A DNA stretch of 64,000 nt. It comes from Taxillus chinensis. Taxonomy: Eukaryota > Streptophyta > Magnoliopsida > Santalales > Loranthaceae. Below the pieces are notes generated by a model. It did not search any database. It was not told the DNA's origin and saw only the letters and a list, made by a program, of their open reading frames with translations. The translations under genes and the position numbers were made by a program. The stretch spans positions 49,503,682 through 49,567,681 of the forward strand of contig CM042087.1 of NCBI GenBank assembly GCA_023512835.1, written 5' to 3'. Numbering within the stretch: position 1 is the first letter of the stretch; each line of letters begins with the position of its first letter. This document shows, piece after piece, positions 37,201-50,469 of the stretch.

Positions 37201-39702
37201 CTGGTGCCTTTTGAACTGGAGACAGTTCAGATGAGATTTCATAATGAACTGAAGTATTCTTATTTTTTGTAACATACATCCATACTATCTAATATGTATT
37301 TTTGAGGTACAACATTGGTTTTTACAAGTGTGAAAGGTTCCCGATTTCATGCGCATTAGCACAGTTTTAAGTACTAATGCAAGTATGTATTTGTTTGTGA
37401 AGACACTCGTCTTATAAATAAGTTCCTTAATTTGAAAAATTGTGGAATTCAGTCTCTTAGCATGTGTTAACCTGCTTATTAACGTTTTAATGAAAACAGG
37501 TCATCCAAGTTAGTGAGAAGGCTGTTTTGAACCAGAAGGCCTACATGTTATTCTATGTTCGTGATAGGAAAAAAAAAACTCCCGAGCAGCCTGTTTGTGT
37601 CAGGAAGGAAAGCTTTGCGTCAAGTTTCACGGGACAGAAAACTTTCCCATCTTCCACTCTAGCTGTGGAAGTAAATGGTTCAGCTTCTTTTGCTGCAGCT
37701 AAAAACAATGCACCTAATGGGCCAGAAATGACAGATACTGCAGCTGTAAAGCGGGAACCTGTTAACAAATCTTCTTTAAATGAGTTGTATCCAGTGAGTG
37801 GTCATTTCACTTTGAAGCCAAATTTTAATGGAAGTGCTAATCTTGTTAATGCTCCAGCTACTACTAATGTCAGAATGAAGGGCTTCAATGAAAACAGGAC
37901 TACTCACAAAGACCCAAGTCTTCCTGATCTTATTTCAGCCCCCTGCATTGAACGTCAACCCCAAAGCCTTATTACCAATAAACTTGCATCCGAAAAGATC
38001 TCTCAGAAGGTAATTGACTTTTCACTGCCTTGTGATTTTTATCGCTGGTTTTCCTTGCCCAATTCAGTTCTAATTTGAGCCAGGGTCTTTCTTCAGGGTA
38101 AATTCTATTTTTGATCCAGTTTAATTCTCTCTTAGGTTTAGTTTCTTTGAGGAAATCAACCATGCTGCTAATTTAGCTGTATAATTATGTATCTTTTCAT
38201 GGTTATTCAATCATAATTTTTTTCAATCTAAATTTATCCCAGGTTGATTTCTCATTGAAGGAGAGTGCTGCTTTGGATGCAACCGGTGAGAAAAGTGGTT
38301 CTTCAAAGGTAAAATCTTGCCTTATATCTCGGAAATCTAAAAAGAAGCTTCTGAAATATGGATTTCCAAGCCTACGGCTTGGTTCATCTATCCTTTTGCG
38401 GAGGAAGCACAAGAGGAGCAAAGATCGACTGTTGGGTACTATAGATATTTACAGTGAACACTTAGTTGATGGGTCTTTAGCCTCTGCTGATCTGGGTCCA
38501 TCCACTTCTGAGATAACAAAGGCAACTTCCTTACATTCAACTCATTCTAAAAGACATGGGCTTAATTCAAGCTCCAAAGGAGCTAATGGTACTACTGCTG
38601 AGGCTGGTTTGACTGTAAATAGTGGTTGTTCCATTCAATGTTTTGATGAAGAAGTTAAAAGGAGAACTGATGAGAGAAATCCCATACTTGGTGGCAATAA
38701 GAAGCCTGAAAATTGCGCATGTCCTAGCTTGGGTTCAAAGCAGCAGGGTGCAGGTGAATCAGGCAGGTTGGAAGTTGGCAGAAAAGTCTCAACGCCAAAC
38801 ACTTTGACGGGCAACTTTATTACCCTTGGCTTGGAGGATAGTTCGGGTACGTATGGATGATTCCCTTTCCCAATGTTTTTTTTAATGATTTGACTTAGTT
38901 TTGCTTGTGCTACCTAACCAATTCCCTATAATTTTGGTTATGTTTCCTAGAGTAGTAATGGCTATTTAAATATGGGCTTTTGTCTAGTTTTGATATATAT
39001 TGAGTTATGGACATTATATTGTTGATCACAGTTGCGCGTTGGGATGATGCGGGATCTCAGCTGCCATCACAGATTTTAGAGTCAAGTTCTGCTGACGGCA
39101 TGGGTGTTGGTTATGTTTTGGATGAATGGTGAGTTGAGCTCTATTTACTTCGAAAGCTTGTTCAGGTCGTTTCCCGTATAGGACTCCCAACATAGATGAT
39201 GACTATAGTTGGCTAATCGGCCATCAGCTAATATTTCCTGATAATGTGAATAGTTTTAGCCTGGAACTGGATTTAAATTTTGCTCCATAGATGAAACATT
39301 GAATGATAGTGGGTTTGTCATGGGCATCTTTGGTTGAATCGGCATAGTGAGTTAATGACTGGGTTTATGGGTAATTGTTATCTGTGGGTTGATTGATTAT
39401 CTAAAGCTTTCAGTGTTTGTTTTAATCTATTTTCCTCTTTTATTGTTTACGGAGGTTGTCCAATCTTCATTGTACGCGAGTTACTCTACTCCTGGGTCCT
39501 AGATGAATTGCCACAGTTTTTTTTTTTTTTTTTATCTGGGTTTTTGCGGTTCTGGTGCAGGGATGAAGAATATGACAGGGGTAAGAGAAAGAAAATAAGG
39601 GAATCAAAGGTTATCTTTGGGGGACCAAATCCTTTTCAGGTAGTTGCTAGTAAGAAAGCACGGAAGCTAAAGAATGATGAATCGGCCAAGCTCCGGAAAT
39701 AA
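28712..39702 (+). CDS. UBP23: Ubiquitin carboxyl-terminal hydrolase, UBP23-like
   Basis: Ten exons: 28712-28975, 31336-31450, 32428-32538, 33292-33464, 34407-34718, 36011-36136, 37500-38009, 38243-38846, 39032-39128, 39561-39702. They join without a phase error to 817 residues. This is a cysteine protease of the USP family (C19) that removes ubiquitin from proteins. The Cys box [13 protein letters not shown] has catalytic Cys99; QEDAHEYM follows in exon 4. A C-x2-C...C-x2-C zinc-binding pair lies in exon 5. The His box SGHYFCFVR has His348, followed by WYYLDDNR. The long basic tail and the ending WDEEYDRGK...GPNPFQ agree with Arabidopsis UBP23 as I recall it. Exon 4 could begin one codon differently: the junction gives Phe where the family has Cys. 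Two transposons lie in its introns. Confidence 0.9.
32580..33195. repeat. Two local duplications in UBP23 intron 3
   Basis: A repeat of about 75 bp (32585-32655 and 32668-32750, sharing ATAGCTGTGCC(C/T)AATTATT). A second of about 65 bp (33029-33098 and 33130-33195) starts CCATTCTCTCTTTGTGCC. Both are diverged. Confidence 0.6.
33528..33937. mobile_element. Mutator-type MITE in UBP23 intron 4
   Basis: A 410 bp inverted repeat with arms of about 190-200 bp. Its ends read GGACTTGGATTCGCTGGTGA and, on the other strand, GGACTTGAATTCGCTGGTGA. The flanks CTCAGATGT (33519-33527) and CTCATATGC (33938-33946) look like a 9 bp target duplication with two changes, as Mutator-like elements make. It has no coding capacity. 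Confidence 0.8.
34256..34285. repeat. TA microsatellite
   Basis: Uninterrupted TA dinucleotides in UBP23 intron 4, shortly before the acceptor at 34406. Confidence 0.9.
36215..37050. mobile_element. Possible non-autonomous PIF/Harbinger-like element in UBP23 intron 6
   Basis: An 836 bp insert flanked by TTA on both sides (36212-36214 and 37051-37053). The ends are loosely inverted: TGGCATGTTCAGG on the left and, on the other strand, GTGCTGCTTTGGTA on the right. The 3 bp TTA duplication and the GTTTGG-like ends fit PIF/Harbinger. No transposase was seen. The terminal match is imperfect. Confidence 0.5.
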
Positions 39703-40689
39703 ACCATTCGGGATATGAGAGCTAATGTTGGATTTGTCTGCCCAGTACTGTATTCATGTGTTGATAATTATTAGAATAATCTTCCGTCCGTGTTTTTATT
39801 TCTGATTACTCTTTTAACCGAGTTTTTTTTGAGAGTTCTGTATCGGCTCTTTTTTGCGAGAGTTATTTTGTTGGGATCAAACACTATTAATTTACAATGA
39901 ATTATGTAATTCACATTTGATTTTAATATCATTGTCTCCACTTGGCATGCAAATGGTTTTTGGTGTAGTTGTTAACTGCCAGATTTGGATTTGAATTTAC
40001 CAGTGTGGTACAGTCGGACAACTTCTGGCGAGTTGGTAAATAATGTGTTAGTTTGTTTTGTAAAAAGTAAATTATAATCGTATTTGTATTTTTTCAGTCA
40101 AATAATACTAAAAATTAATTTACTGATAAATGTTAATTAATGTGATAGGTTGTGTTAAAATCTTCATTTCAAAGTTTAATTATTTTATTTATTAATTGTA
40201 ATTTTTAAAAATTGTTCATGTAAATAATTATAATTATAATTATAAAACATATTATTATAATTATTTTAGTTATCATATATAATTGACTGTATTTACATAT
40301 TTTACAATTTTTGTAAATCTAATTATATAATACCATAGTATCATATAAAAATAGTATCATCTAATAGTAAGGATGAGGTGCATCAAATTGAGGTATAAGA
40401 CTTCAAATTGTTATTTTTGACAATTATAAAAGATTAATACAAGTTATAATTGTCACAACTTTTAGTATGAAACATTGATATGAGAAAAATCATCAGGTCA
40501 TTTCTTACAAATCGACATGTTACATTTTCATGACATGATAACAATAATAAATGGGTAAGGGTTGCTAGATCATTGCCTAAAAGCAATGTGCCACATCAAC
40601 ACTTAGATAAGGTTTTAAATGAGTTAAGACATGTGTGTTTAGTTAGGAACTATAATCTTAGTTTATGTTTAGTATCTTAAAATATATGA
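39703..40689. other. UBP23 3' UTR and AT-rich intergenic DNA
   Basis: AT-rich, without open frames or repeats that I could identify. Confidence 0.5.
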
Positions 40690-41200
40690 TCTCTCACGGG
40701 CATGTCTGTAGAACTAGTTGAGCTTATGATTATAAGGGATAATAAAATTATGTGCCTTCAATAGATTAAATGGATAGGTAATGAAGGTAGACATATAATT
40801 TGTGAGTAGAACCACAAATTATGGTATACAAGTAAAGATATGAATAAGAATAGGATAAGTATTATTCTTGACTGTTACTTGGTTTATGAAGCTGTCGATG
40901 TTAGAAGAAAAAGTAATAAGATTATATTTAGTAAACTCATTTTAGAGGATGAGATGGTTAATGTTATCAGTGCTTACACATCATAGATTGGTTTGGATAA
41001 TGTGAGTAAGCAACAATTTTAGGGGATCTAGATATAGTTATGCTAGTTATACTCATTTAGAAGATTTTCATCGGAGGAGACTTTAATGGAAATGTCAATA
41101 ATCATAGTAGGTTTGAGAATGTTTATAGAAGATTTATCTTTAAGGGTACAAATGATGGAGAGAACGTAATCTTAGACTTTGTTGTATTTTACAAGCCTCA
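40690..41200 (+). pseudogene. LINE endonuclease fragment
   Basis: Conceptual translation with a few stops gives the APE-type endonuclease order seen in plant L1 LINEs: VELVELMI near the start, LWYTSKDMNKNR-ISIILD, KLILEDEMVNVISAY followed by IGLD, and FIGGDFNG with N-D-GE-V-LDF. It is an isolated 5' ORF2 fragment. No RT follows. Confidence 0.8.
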
Positions 41201-41209
41201 TTAGTCTAT

Positions 41210-42210
41210 TTACCCATAAAAGTATCCCGAGTATCTCTCGACATAAGAAAAGTTAATGATCAACTAAAACAATTGATGTTAGCTTCCACAAAATCCAACT
41301 ACTCTATCCAAATTTATAATGAAGAAATCATACTGGAAGTCAACACCCCAAGTATCACTCTACACATACAACACATACTCTTTAATATAACTATTCCACC
41401 CATTGGTGATGTAACCATCAAAGATTAATCAATTGTCTCTTATTCTAGTTTTAACCCAATTACCATGACATGTGCAAAAAGAAGTGAGTGACACCAATGT
41501 CTATTAATACAGTACATATAGTATGAGATATAATAATGGTACCTTTGACCAATAAGGGTTCTTGTTTGGACTTATTCGCTAGTGGAATCACAGCCTCCTT
41601 ATCCAGAAAGATATAGATCCTCCCACATTGCACACATCCGTTAGCTTACCCTACCAGAGCCTTTCTTATCTAGCCCATTGAGTCTACACCTTCCGTTAAG
41701 GTTGTTGTGTCACAAGCCACCCTAGGAAAGCTATGATAATTGCACATGCCTTTGGTATGAAGCTCTAATCCTTTACCTCTGGTCACATGGACACGGCCTC
41801 GCTACACAAGCTAAGCTAGCTAAAGGACACATCCTCTCTAAGTGCTCAAGATGCTTACACCTGAAGCATCTCATATCCTTCCTTTTGAAGTCTTTCTCCT
41901 AATGCCCTAGCAGTCCACATCCCCAATAGTTTCCTACCCTTATGATGACAGAGCTATCACTCAGTTCCTTATATAAGTTAAACGTCCTCTATATCTGTCT
42001 CTTGTCAGACTGTTAGGCACTATACTCCTCCTGAGGTCTCTTATAGCTAAACCTTGTTGTTCCCATGGGCCTCTTAGCTATGATGGCTTTGTTGACTATA
42101 TCCCCATATGAAGTCAACTCCATCACCTCCACCCTACTCTTTAAGGTTGGTGTTAGTCTGTCATTAAAGTCTTGCGCCTTATAGGCATCATCCCTCATAT
42201 AGGTGATCAT
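41210..42210 (-). pseudogene. Ty3/gypsy gag and protease remnant
   Basis: On the minus strand, 42013-42210 encodes the end of a gypsy capsid (FNDRLTPTLKSRVEVMEL, VVNKAIIAKRP-like). It is followed by a broken zinc-knuckle region near 41880 and a decayed aspartic protease. In the protease the D-S/T-G core reads DIGVTHSFF-like near 41480, with the usual loss of frame. No integrase or RT is present. It abuts the LINE fragment. Confidence 0.7.
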
Positions 42211-42770
42211 CGGTTGGTTTGGGCGGATTACATTACTTTATTAAACTGAATTTTTTATTTTTGTTTGGATTGATAGAATTGCTCAACCCGGCCAAATTGA
42301 TTTATTCGGTTATTGGTTTATTCGATTTTCGATCAGTCAGTTTGTCGGGTTAAATTGGGTTAACAATTTTTCTGCTCAACCCTAGCATTGCCAATTTCTC
42401 ACCTAAAATTCATAACATCAACACAAACTATAATATAGAATCTAATATCTAATATCAACAAACCAGATCAAATAAATTGTCATCATAAAAACCATCTTCG
42501 GATTAAACGTAAGAACTCCATAACTAATTAACTTCCACCAATTCATAAAATCTTTATATTTCTTACGATGTTTGAAAACATTCCTCATCTAGAAATGTCA
42601 GTCGGTCGGTTTGGCCAGGTTACACCATTTATTTAATCAGTTTATTCGGTTTTTGGTTGGGTTGACAGACTAGTCAACCAACCCAAATAAACATTGGTTT
42701 ATTTAATTTCCGATTTATTTGGTTTCCGAGTTAAATTAGTTTGTCAATTTTTATGCTCAGCCCTAATCCC
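42207..42770. repeat. Two direct copies of a GGTTTATTCGGTT-rich repeat
   Basis: About 170 bp at 42207-42385 and 42603-42770. Both begin GTCGGTTGG/TCGGTCGGTTTGG and end near CTCA(A/G)CCCTA. They are related in style to 21310-21475 and 58150-58365. Confidence 0.6.
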
Positions 42771-43122
42771 TTCATGGTTTTGAGGGAAATCTCCTAAGTT
42801 ATGTGAAAGTATGGACATACTCTGCCATTATCTCACTTTCTTACTTTAGGTTATTATATTCCCCCTTTTATGCCTTTTGTACCGTACGAAGAAAATCCTC
42901 ATAGTAAGAGAGCTCCACCAATACTCCCAAGGTCATTTGGATGCCCTAATAAGCCCTCATTGATTCCAACCATTTGCAGGATCCACCCAAAAATAATGGG
43001 TTACTAGGTAAATTCTCACTTCATTTGATACCTAAATGGCAATGGGTTGGGTCGGGCCCGAATACTGCCCGACCTGAATATGCCGAACCCTGACCTGACA
43101 CGATGGTTAATTTGGGCAGTTC

Positions 43123-43236
<114 letters not shown>

Positions 43237-43884
43237 GGGTGGGGGTTGGGTTGGCTTATATTTCTTTAAAAAACTGGATTTGGGCGAATCGAGTTGGTCG
43301 GGGTGGGTCAATTTTGCCATCCCTAACTCTAAAGGAGAGTTATCACCAATTGATCATGATAGCATGTTAGGAGAGCTGGTATTTAAAGAAAGGTCAAAGG
43401 TTTAAATCCTTGCACTTCTAATAACTCGTTGAATTATCCTTGGGTGACATGTGTCAGGAGTGACATGTGTATGGAAAGTCCTAAATGTGTCATCGACTGA
43501 TAAAACAAGCCATCTATGTTGTGATAATTAGAGCAATGAGTTGGAGATTCTCAGGCTTATAGACCCGACTTGGGCAAATATGGGCCTAATTATACTAATC
43601 CAAATTTCGTCTAAAAAGGGGTTTTTTTTAATAGCGTGTAAACCTACCATTTTTTTGTGGGTAGAGAGTCACTTAATTATTAGTTCAGGTCAAGATTAGC
43701 TCACCAAACCGGCTTGCAAGCCTAAATCCCTCTAACATGATTGATCCTTTTTGGTCTTAGTGCCATTCCATTTTTCTTTAATAATCTAGCAATTATCATG
43801 GTTCACATATGGGATTACCACATGCCCCTATACTGAATTACCCCTATTTTTTCTCGAATAATTTAGCAATTGTCATAGTTCACA

Positions 43885-43996
43885 CATCAAATTACCTCAT
43901 GTTCCTTTGCAGGTTCTTGATGGTAGGGTTTGAACCTCTGATCTTCCTTTAGATAACACTTTGAAAGAGAATTGTTGCCAATTGAGCCGCAGGTCG
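43885..43996 (-). mobile_element. SINE-like sequence with pol III boxes
   Basis: On the minus strand GGCTCAATTGGC resembles a tRNA A box. About 45 bases later GGTTCAAACCC resembles a B box. A looser B-box-like GGTTTAAATCC lies at 43398-43408 on the plus strand. The family was not identified. Confidence 0.35.
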
Positions 43997-46900
43997 ATTC
44001 AAACAAGAAAAATTGAACTTATTTAAATTAAATAAAAAAAGAGAAAAAAAACTAGATTTAATTAATATTCCATCATCAAATCAATTCAACCATTTTTTTT
44101 TTGTTTTTCATCAAATCTCGATGACAATGTCAGTATAACTTGTAACAACTCTTTTGATAAAAAACTGGGCAACAATTAGTAACTAAAAAATAAGCAATAG
44201 TATAATAGTTTTTTTCCTAAGATCTCATTTTAATCATTATCCATTTTAGATATTTATAGTCTATTTATAAAAACTATTACATTAACTTTAGAGATTTAAG
44301 TTTTGTTTTGATTTCTTACCATTTGTATTTGGTTTACCCAATTTGTCTTTGAATGTATCAAAATTTGTGTTCACATATTTGGGTTTTGTAATTTCTTTTG
44401 TGTAAATTATTATTATGTCACGTGATATTTCCATAATTAGGTTTTTGAGCTTTAATGAATAGACATTGAATTTGATATTACTTTTTGCTAATTATTTTTT
44501 AAGTTTCATTAATCATTCAATATTAATTCCGCAGTAACTAAGCTATGAAAAAATTGTTGAAATAATTAGTTTGAATTTAATCGTTAAAGAATTGAATTTG
44601 ATGAAAGGATATAGATATCATTTTCTGATTTTCGATTGTTTAATGGTTTAAATATATAATTATTTTATTTTTTAAGTGCTAAGCATTGTTTTAGTTTAAT
44701 CACCTTAAAAAAGATGTCTAGATTCGTCTCTCATGCATGTCTCACAATTAGGGGCGTAAATTTGATTGTTGCTTAAGTTTAAAGAACAAATTCAAAATCA
44801 CAACAACTCTTAAGTTTTAGTGGCCAATAACACTTTTACCTAACTTGAACTCCAAGATAATGGAATACTACAGTACACCACCCCATATATAATACCTCAG
44901 TTAGGTCGATTGCCCTTTCCCTCTAACATGATGTAAATAAGTCAGTGGCTACTAGCAAGACCCAAATCAATAGAAACGCTGAATTCAACATGACGTGAAA
45001 GGGAAATGAGAAAATTGAGGAAAAACTAGTATGGGACTAGACTTAAAGCTTCGGTCATGGTCGCCATAGAGGATTAAAAGGCCTATTCCACTATCGTTTA
45101 GCCCCGCACTCGAAATATTTTAATTGGTTTAGGGCGCTTGATCGGTTGATATTTATATTATATATTAGAAAAATTTGTGGCAGCAGCAGTGGCAAAGTAG
45201 GTGAAGGGCTGTGATGAGAGCCCCACGTTTCAATATATTATAGTTTTCCTGTGGGGCACAACACATGCATCATTCGAGTCACACTCAAGAATCGCCGTCT
45301 CCTGCAAAATTGGGCTGCGATACGCGAATGCCAATTACAGGTTGCCCCTTCAATCCATTCACTTTTGCAACATTAATTATAGTTTTAAAGACTTGATAAT
45401 AGATATCATGGTAATTTGAATTGGAGTGATTTGACGTTGCTCGTTATGGGTAAAGTCAAATCTTTTTCACTGACAATTATATCGGTAGTTCTGCAAAAAA
45501 AATTTGAAGAGGCAAGTAATAAATAGTTCGTGATTGTGTTGGTGTTAAGAAGGGAAGGAAATAAATAAATAAATAAATGGCAATCCAATAACTAAACAAA
45601 TGGGAAAGGTAATGAATATAGAAGGACGAAGACGGTAGGAAATCAAAAGGGAGGCGCACAGAGACAGGTCGAGTAGGAAGACACCATAATGAAAATTAAT
45701 GGGCTCTTTAGATGGGGTGTTTGAATGTACGGAAAAGATAGAATAAATAGAGTTTTTAATGTGTGTGCTTGGGCACTCAAGATCCAATGTGCACGCCTTA
45801 CAAATATGGTTTCTTTGGACCACGTTTAATTGGTGTTTTTTTTATTTATAATTTTACCCAAGGTGAAACTTTCTGGTATAAAGTCGACTTGGATTTTTGG
45901 GTTATTGGATCTGATGTCCTCAATAATCAACAATTACAGCATTCTATTAATATATTTTGATATGATTTGGTAACATAATCATGACCCAAAATTACTTTTA
46001 TTTTCTATTAAAAAATTACGAGTAAAAAATAATTATAATGTAGTTTTGATTAGTAACATAATTATGATTTTTTTAGTGATAATAATCTGCAGAGTTATCT
46101 GTTGATATTTATATTTTATTGATAAACTAAATCACCTTATTTCATTACCTTTATTAATAAAGTGGCAAAAATAATTTTAAAAAAAAAATCAAAACAAGTA
46201 TTGCGTTCTACGTTTTCTTTTATTTTATCCTCCCTATTTTATTTCATCCATTAGAAATTTAGAACCACCTTTCTGATTGATCTCCATTTGGGTTGAAAGA
46301 TCATTAAAGTGGTTCTCCCGAACCTCTTTTTTTTTTTTTTTTTTTTTAAATTCTATCAAAATCAAGGGGAAAGAAAACCTTATATTTATGTCTCACTTGT
46401 CACTGACCTCTCGGCGCTCGAGCCGGTCCATTGTTTTTCCAAAAATATCACATAAACTTTCTCCCCTTAAACCCCCTTACTCAGCTACTCCCGCTTTCCA
46501 AAAACCATTTATTACGCTCAAAAATATAGAAAAACCGGAATTATTGATTTTTTTCCATAACAGATTACTCTAGGAAGCTAGAGGATCATCAGATGGGTAT
46601 GTTCTCCCCGTTGTCTCTCAAGGACCCGCAAATCGGAGTCACAGAAGGTATGAAGCTAAGCCCCTAGTTACTTTTTTGTTTTCCACGAGAGAAAGGAACA
46701 AGTTTTTTTTTTTCTACCAAATACAAACACTGATTTTTTTAGTTGTTTGGATTTCGCATTTTTTGTTTGCTGTGTACTGGGTTTTTCTGATATACCGATA
46801 CCCTTCAAGCTGTAGGAGTGATGCTTGACGTTACAGTTGGAGCGTCCTTTTGTTCTTTTCTTTTTCATTTTCTGGGATGTGGTTGGTTTTTTGAACTGAT

Positions 46901-47029
46901 TCACCGAAGCCAGAAATGAAGTGTCTCAGAATTTACATAATATTAATTGGGTTTTGACCGTTTTGGATCTCCCTCCCCCGCTCTCTCTCGCTCTCTCTCT
47001 CTAGTGTCAGTTTCGAGGATTTTCCAAAA
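43997..47029. other. Intergenic region and LRR-RLK promoter
   Basis: AT-rich DNA without recognisable genes or transposons. A CT-rich leader (46975-47004, CTCTCTCGCTCTCTCTCTCTAG) lies just before the RLK start codon. A T-run lies at 46327-46348. Confidence 0.5.
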
Positions 47030-49615
47030 ATGGGTTTTGGATTTTTGAGTTCCATTTTGGTTCTATCACTTGTCTTTGGTCATGCACTGCCCCAACAGCC
47101 TAATACAGATGGGTCCTATGTGTCGGATTTCCTGCGCCACACGAGTTTTGTCACACTCCGATCTCAACGCTCGGTCGATGTCTGTTCCTGGCAAGGAGTT
47201 GTCTGTGATGCCGAACAAGGCCGTATCACTGGGTTGTTTTTCTCTAATATGGGTCTCTCTGGCACACTTCCCGATGATACTATTGGGAAGCTAAGCAAGC
47301 TTCAGTCTCTGGATCTCAGCGGCAACAACATTATTGGGCTGTCTTCAGATTTCTGGAGTTTGGGATCCCTCAAAACATTAAATCTATCTTATAACCAGCT
47401 TTCTGGTGGTCTTCCAAACAACATCGGAAATTTTGGGTTGCTGGAAACTCTAGATCTCTCCTGGAACAATTTCTCTGGGGAAATCCCAGCTGCCTTTAGC
47501 TCCCTTGGGAGCCTCCAAGTTCTTAAGCTCAACCAGAATGGATTCCAATCAAGCATCCCATCAGGGTTTCTGAACTTCAAGTCTCTGGTATCCATGGATC
47601 TTTCATGGAATCGGCTAAATGGGCCGCTTCCTGGTGGTTTTTTTGCTTCGTTTCCAAAACTCAAGACCTTGAATCTGGCTGGAAACGAAATTGAAGGAAG
47701 TGATTCAGATTTCTTGAATATGAAGTCCATGACTAGTCTCAACATGTCCAGGAATCAATTTCAGGGTTCTGTGTTGGGAATTTTTCAGAACCCGTTGGAG
47801 GTCATTGACTTGAGCTGGAACAAGTTTGATGGCCACATTTCCCAGGCAATGAATTCCAGTTCTGTTTTCTTCAATTGGTCCACTTTGGTGCATTTAGATC
47901 TGTCTGAGAATCAGCTACGTGGAGAAATCTTCTCCAACTTTTCCCAGTTTTGGAATCTCAAACACCTTAATTTGGCAAACAATAGATTTTCTAAGCAAGA
48001 ATTCCCACATATCAGTATGCTCTCAGGGATACAATACCTCAATCTGTCCAGAACCAATCTTACTGGTACAATTCCCCTCGAAGTCTCACAATTGAGCAGT
48101 TTGAATGTGCTTGATCTTTCCCAAAACCATCTTGTTGGAAAAATCCAAAATCTGAGCACCAAAGAACTCCAAATCCTCGATGTTTCATACAACAACTTGA
48201 GCGGTGAGATTCCTGTGCTGCTCTTGCAACGACTACCATTGATGGAAAAGTTCAATTTTTCTTTCAACAATCTAACCCTATGTGCTTCAGAATTTTCAAG
48301 CAATACCCTTCAAGCATCTTCTTTTATTGGGACGGTGAACAGCTGCCCAGTTGCTGTAAAGCCAGATGCAATTGGAAGAACAAATAAAGACATTGGGTTC
48401 AAGCTTGCCTTGGCTTTAGCCCTCTCAATGGTCTGTTTGTTGGCAGGGCTACTATTCTTAGCTTTTGGTTGTAGAAGGAAAACCAGATCAATGTGGGCCG
48501 CAAAACAACACTCGTGCAAAGAAGAACAAAATGCCTCGGGTCCATTTTCATTCCAGACTGATTCCACCACATGGGTGGCCGATGTTAAGCAGGCAACAGC
48601 CGTCCAGGTAGTAATATTCGAGAAGCCATTGTTGAACTTCACATTTGCAGACCTTTTATCTGCAACTTCAAATTTTGATCGTGGTACCCTGTTGGCAGAA
48701 GGCAAGTTTGGGCCTGTCTACAGAGGATTCCTGCCAGGTGGGATCCACGTTGCAGTGAAAGTTTTGGTCCATGGATCCATTTTAACAGACCAGGAAGCTG
48801 CAAGGGAGCTAGAATATCTCGGGCGTATTAAACACCCCAATCTTGTGCCATTGACTGGGTATTGCTTGGCAGGAGAACAAAGAATTGCCATGTATGATTA
48901 CATGGAGAATGGGAACTTGCAGAACTTGCTTCATGACTTGCCTCTTGGGGTCCAAGCAACCGAGGATTGGAGCACAGATACATGGGAAGATGATGTTGCT
49001 AATGGGGGGATAACACATGTTGGCTCAGAGGGCTTATTGACCACTTGGGGATTCCGCCACAAGATAGCTCTTGGAACTGCAAGAGGGCTGGCATTTCTCC
49101 ACCATGGCTGTTCACCCCCTATAACCCACAGAGACATTAAAGCAAGCAGTGTCTATCTTGATTCAAATTTGGAGCCAAGATTATCTGATTTTGGCCTTGT
49201 CAAGATATTTGCCAATGGGCTCGATGACGAGATCTTTCGGGGATCACCGGGATACATACCGCCCGAGTTTTCTCAAGCAGCTGAAACCAGTGAATCTCTG
49301 GGAAATGTGACACCAAAGTCTGATGTGTATGGGTTTGGGGTGGTTCTATTCGAGTTGATCACTGGCAAGAAGCCTGTTGGGGATGAGTACCCAGAGAAGG
49401 AAGCAAGCTTGGTGAGCTGGGTGAGGGGAATGGTGAGGAAGAATGAGGGATCCCGAGTGATTGACCCAAAGATTCGTGGGACGGGATCAGTAGACCAAAT
49501 GGAGGAGGCTCTCAAGATCGGGTATCTGTGCACGGCTGACCTCCCCTCCAAGCGGCCTAGCATGCAACAAATTGTTGGCCTCCTTAAGGATATCGAACCA
49601 GTTCGACATCAGTAA
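47030..49615 (+). CDS. LRR receptor-like protein kinase (At2g24230 type)
   Basis: Intronless, 861 residues. A signal peptide (1 to about 22) is followed by an N-terminal cap with CSWQGVVCD. About a dozen leucine-rich repeats span roughly 75-420. A transmembrane helix lies at about 456-479, ending in FGCRRK. The cytoplasmic kinase spans roughly 555-855. The ATP-binding loop is [12 protein letters not shown], the VAVK lysine is Lys577, the catalytic loop is [12 protein letters not shown] (His700-Asp702) and DFG is 720-722. The loop Asn that binds magnesium in most kinases is Ser707, and the first Gly of the ATP loop is Ala. Arabidopsis At2g24230, as I recall it, shares the serine. The stretch [19 protein letters not shown] before the kinase is also typical. 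It is a plasma-membrane receptor with unknown ligand. Kinase activity may be low (inference). Confidence 0.95.
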   Translation: MGFGFLSSILVLSLVFGHALPQQPNTDGSYVSDFLRHTSFVTLRSQRSVDVCSWQGVVCDAEQGRITGLFFSNMGLSGTLPDDTIGKLSKLQSLDLSGNNIIGLSSDFWSLGSLKTLNLSYNQLSGGLPNNIGNFGLLETLDLSWNNFSGEIPAAFSSLGSLQVLKLNQNGFQSSIPSGFLNFKSLVSMDLSWNRLNGPLPGGFFASFPKLKTLNLAGNEIEGSDSDFLNMKSMTSLNMSRNQFQGSVLGIFQNPLEVIDLSWNKFDGHISQAMNSSSVFFNWSTLVHLDLSENQLRGEIFSNFSQFWNLKHLNLANNRFSKQEFPHISMLSGIQYLNLSRTNLTGTIPLEVSQLSSLNVLDLSQNHLVGKIQNLSTKELQILDVSYNNLSGEIPVLLLQRLPLMEKFNFSFNNLTLCASEFSSNTLQASSFIGTVNSCPVAVKPDAIGRTNKDIGFKLALALALSMVCLLAGLLFLAFGCRRKTRSMWAAKQHSCKEEQNASGPFSFQTDSTTWVADVKQATAVQVVIFEKPLLNFTFADLLSATSNFDRGTLLAEGKFGPVYRGFLPGGIHVAVKVLVHGSILTDQEAARELEYLGRIKHPNLVPLTGYCLAGEQRIAMYDYMENGNLQNLLHDLPLGVQATEDWSTDTWEDDVANGGITHVGSEGLLTTWGFRHKIALGTARGLAFLHHGCSPPITHRDIKASSVYLDSNLEPRLSDFGLVKIFANGLDDEIFRGSPGYIPPEFSQAAETSESLGNVTPKSDVYGFGVVLFELITGKKPVGDEYPEKEASLVSWVRGMVRKNEGSRVIDPKIRGTGSVDQMEEALKIGYLCTADLPSKRPSMQQIVGLLKDIEPVRHQ

Positions 49616-50117
49616 AGAAGTTTATGGTTTCAGAAGATTTCTTGATTTTAAGTTAGTGTTTTTTTTCCTGTGTTCTACGCTTTAGGAATGTACGGTAGTC
49701 CTGGGTATTTGTTTCTTGGCAGCATATTATTATAATCATAATTTAGTAATTTATATTCAGGTGAGTTCTCCTTGTCATTGCATATATAGTGTCATTCATG
49801 GATTTAATCATGCTAATTTATTGATTTTGAACTTCCAGTAAGGAGATTTGATTATTTTGCCACTCGTGGTGCTTGGTTTGTTGCTTTGATTGAAACACAC
49901 AACCTTTTCTATTCTCATTTATTACCATCTTAATTTAATTGTATTATATTAATATTATATTACTATTTTCAAATTATAATAAAATCAAATATATTATTTA
50001 ATAAGGGTGAGCTTTAGTTTTTTTTTCTTTTATTTTAGAAAGAGAGAAGGAGAAAAGAAAGGGTATCTAATGATTTTTATTTGATGTCTTTTTTAGTCAA
50101 AATATCATCACAACCAT

Positions 50118-50121
<4 letters not shown>

Positions 50122-50171
<50 letters not shown>
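50122..50171. repeat. AT microsatellite
   Basis: About 25 uninterrupted AT units. Confidence 0.95.
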
Positions 50172-50175
<4 letters not shown>

Positions 50176-50469
50176 ATCAATATCACTCATAAAGAAACAT
50201 GTAATGAATGGGCAGTAAATCAATATTGATTTCAATCGTTAATACATAAAAATTTCCCTTCACTTTAACATTGATTTTAATTCATGGCACCAATTGAAGC
50301 TCAAAAAAAAACTCTATATAGTTTTCTTTTAATTTGATTATTTTAGAAGTAGAAATAATAAAAAAAATAATTTTTAATAAAATAGAATAATATATTAGAG
50401 TGTTCATTTAATATATATATATATATAAAGCTGCTAATTTAGTATAACTATAAATGGGGTTAGTGTCAT

